Below, in pieces: positions 63,058 through 64,000 of a stretch of DNA of 64,000 nt. The stretch is from contig URAF01000002.1 in assembly GCA_900545885.1 (NCBI GenBank), positions 99,951 to 163,950 of the forward strand, written 5' to 3'. How positions within the stretch are numbered: the first letter of the stretch is position 1; every line of letters begins with the position of its first letter. The translations under genes and the position numbers were made by a program. Source of the DNA: an uncultured Eubacteriales bacterium (lineage in GTDB: Bacteria; Bacillota; Clostridia; Christensenellales; CAG-917). A model generated the notes under the pieces. The model searched no databases. It worked only from the letters and a program-made list of their open reading frames with translations, and was not told where the DNA came from.

Positions 63058-63817
63058 TGACACAATAATAAGAAACGCCTTGCTTTATAAAACTGGAGTT
63101 GAATACGGTGATTACACCATCAATCACGTTCAAGGTTGCGCCCATGGTTGTAAATATCCTTGTTATGCTATGATGATGGCAAAGCGCTTTGGCAAAGTAA
63201 AATCATATGAAGAATGGTGTGAACCTAAGCTGGTGTCTAATGCGTTGCAACTTTTAGACAAAGAAATTCCAAGACTTAAGGACAAAATTGAGTCGGTACA
63301 CCTTTGTTTTACGACGGATCCGTTTATGTATGGGTATGACGAAATTAAAGAATTAAGTCTAAAAATAATTGAGAAGCTAAACAATAATGGTATAAAATGC
63401 ACAGCTCTAACAAAAGGAATTTTGCCAATAGAGCTTGCAAAATATTCTAAGGAAAATGAGTACGGAATTACATTGGTTTCTCTTTCGGAAGAATTCCGAA
63501 AAGAAATGGAACCTAATACGGCTCCTTTTGACAAACGCATTGAAGCGTTAAAAGAATTGCATAACAAAGGCTGTAAAACGTGGGTAAGCGTTGAGCCTTA
63601 CCCCACGCCAAATATGATTCAACAAGACATTAATGATATATTGGAAACCATATCATTTGTCGATAAGATTATTTTTGGACGACTTCATTATAACAAACAA
63701 ATAAGCGCATACAAAAATCACAAACAATACTATAATGAGTTAGCACAACAGGTTATTGATTTTTGTAAAAGGAAAGGCATTAACTACCACATAAAATCAA
63801 AAACTATAAGCGAATAG
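63047..63817 (+). CDS. Three-Cys-motif radical-SAM-like protein, TcmP partner
   Basis: A 256-residue protein related to DUF5131/Gp37-Gp68 and SplB-like radical SAM proteins. The three cysteines are Cys31, Cys35 and Cys39 in GCAHGCKYPCYA, a CX3CX3C pattern (classic radical SAM is CX3CX2C). Strand-helix features of a partial TIM barrel follow: VHLCFTTDPFMYGY, CTALTKGILPIELAKY, GITLVSLSEEFRKEMEPNT, TWVSVEPYPTP and IIFGRLHYNK. I favour the ATG at 63047 over a GTG at 63038. It is the last gene of the operon; an inverted repeat lies 54 bases after its stop. Confidence 0.85.
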   Translation: MEISDTIIRNALLYKTGVEYGDYTINHVQGCAHGCKYPCYAMMMAKRFGKVKSYEEWCEPKLVSNALQLLDKEIPRLKDKIESVHLCFTTDPFMYGYDEIKELSLKIIEKLNNNGIKCTALTKGILPIELAKYSKENEYGITLVSLSEEFRKEMEPNTAPFDKRIEALKELHNKGCKTWVSVEPYPTPNMIQQDINDILETISFVDKIIFGRLHYNKQISAYKNHKQYYNELAQQVIDFCKRKGINYHIKSKTISE

Positions 63818-64000
63818 AAACAGCATTTATTTATAATCAAAAATTTTTGGAAATATCCAAATGGCACCGTGGCGTGTGCTTGGCATAGACAAGTGCGGCT
63901 CGCTAACGCTCGCCGCAGCCAAGCACACGCCGCTACAAAATAATCAGGCTGAACGGAAAGCGAGAGCGAAGCGGAGTCGCCCGCTGAACCGCTTGGGCGC
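63818..64000. other. Non-coding G/C-rich tail after the operon
   Basis: After a short AT-rich stretch the sequence becomes G/C-rich and is dominated by an inverted repeat, then by GCGAGAGCGAAGCGGAGTCG-type short repeats typical of mobile-element non-coding DNA. Confidence 0.5.
63871..63931. repeat. 14-base perfect inverted repeat with nested hairpin
   Basis: GGCGTGTGCTTGGC (63871-63884) returns as GCCAAGCACACGCC (63918-63931). Inside it TGCGGC (63894-63899) pairs with GCCGCA (63912-63917). There is no T-run, so it is not an ordinary terminator. Confidence 0.75.

Overview
The window reads as a chromosome segment of an anaerobic Gram-positive bacterium of the Bacillota, most likely Clostridia; a gut Christensenellales-like lineage is my guess from gene style, at low confidence. 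The evidence is lipobox signal peptides on every binding protein, a Trp T-box leader, a TPP riboswitch with an intrinsic terminator, strong AGGAGG-type ribosome sites, the split two-subunit glycine cleavage P protein, a GMP synthetase without its amidotransferase domain, and a collagen-like GPT-repeat protein. There are no rRNA or tRNA genes; the one structural RNA is a minus-strand tmRNA.

Layout. 0-4 kb: the end of a medium-chain dehydrogenase, a small membrane protein, and a three-gene cassette (ECF-type sigma factor, secreted C39-like peptidase, membrane-anchored anti-sigma-like protein). 4-8 kb: a TPP-riboswitch operon on the minus strand (methyltransferase, thiamine-binding protein, ThiXYZ-type importer), then tmRNA. 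8-12.6 kb: a membrane protein, an alpha/beta hydrolase, and a DUF1538 permease with two PII-like proteins. 12.7-19.6 kb: a complete lipoate/glycine cleavage cluster (lplA, lpdA, gcvT, gcvH, gcvPA, gcvPB). 19.8-28.9 kb: two tiny genes, an acyl-CoA-ligase-like enzyme with two HGSNAT-like membrane acyltransferases, and a heterodimeric ABC exporter behind a consensus promoter with an embedded operator. 29-33 kb, minus strand: guaA ATPPase subunit and an amino-acid importer with two oddities, a binding protein that appears circularly permuted and an ATPase with a long charged insertion. 33.4-35.5 kb: Trp T-box and a lone trpB. 35.6-36.9 kb holds no recognisable gene. 37-52 kb: ClC channel, PI-PLC-like protein with a phosphatase, glycosyltransferase, collagen-like protein, two-component system, two giant lipoproteins and a membrane protein.

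52.85 kb to the end: the base composition becomes visibly AT-richer and codon use changes, which I read as an acquired island. It carries a sigma-like regulator and then a tight five-gene operon from a well-formed promoter flanked by an inverted repeat: an AlbA_2/HATPase/winged-helix protein, a PLD-nuclease/SNF2-helicase fusion, an Eco57I-like N6 DNA methylase, a TcmP protein, and its partner with a CX3CX3C radical-SAM-like motif. This combination is the best candidate in the window for an undescribed (probably anti-phage) system. The circularly permuted binding protein is the second most notable signal.
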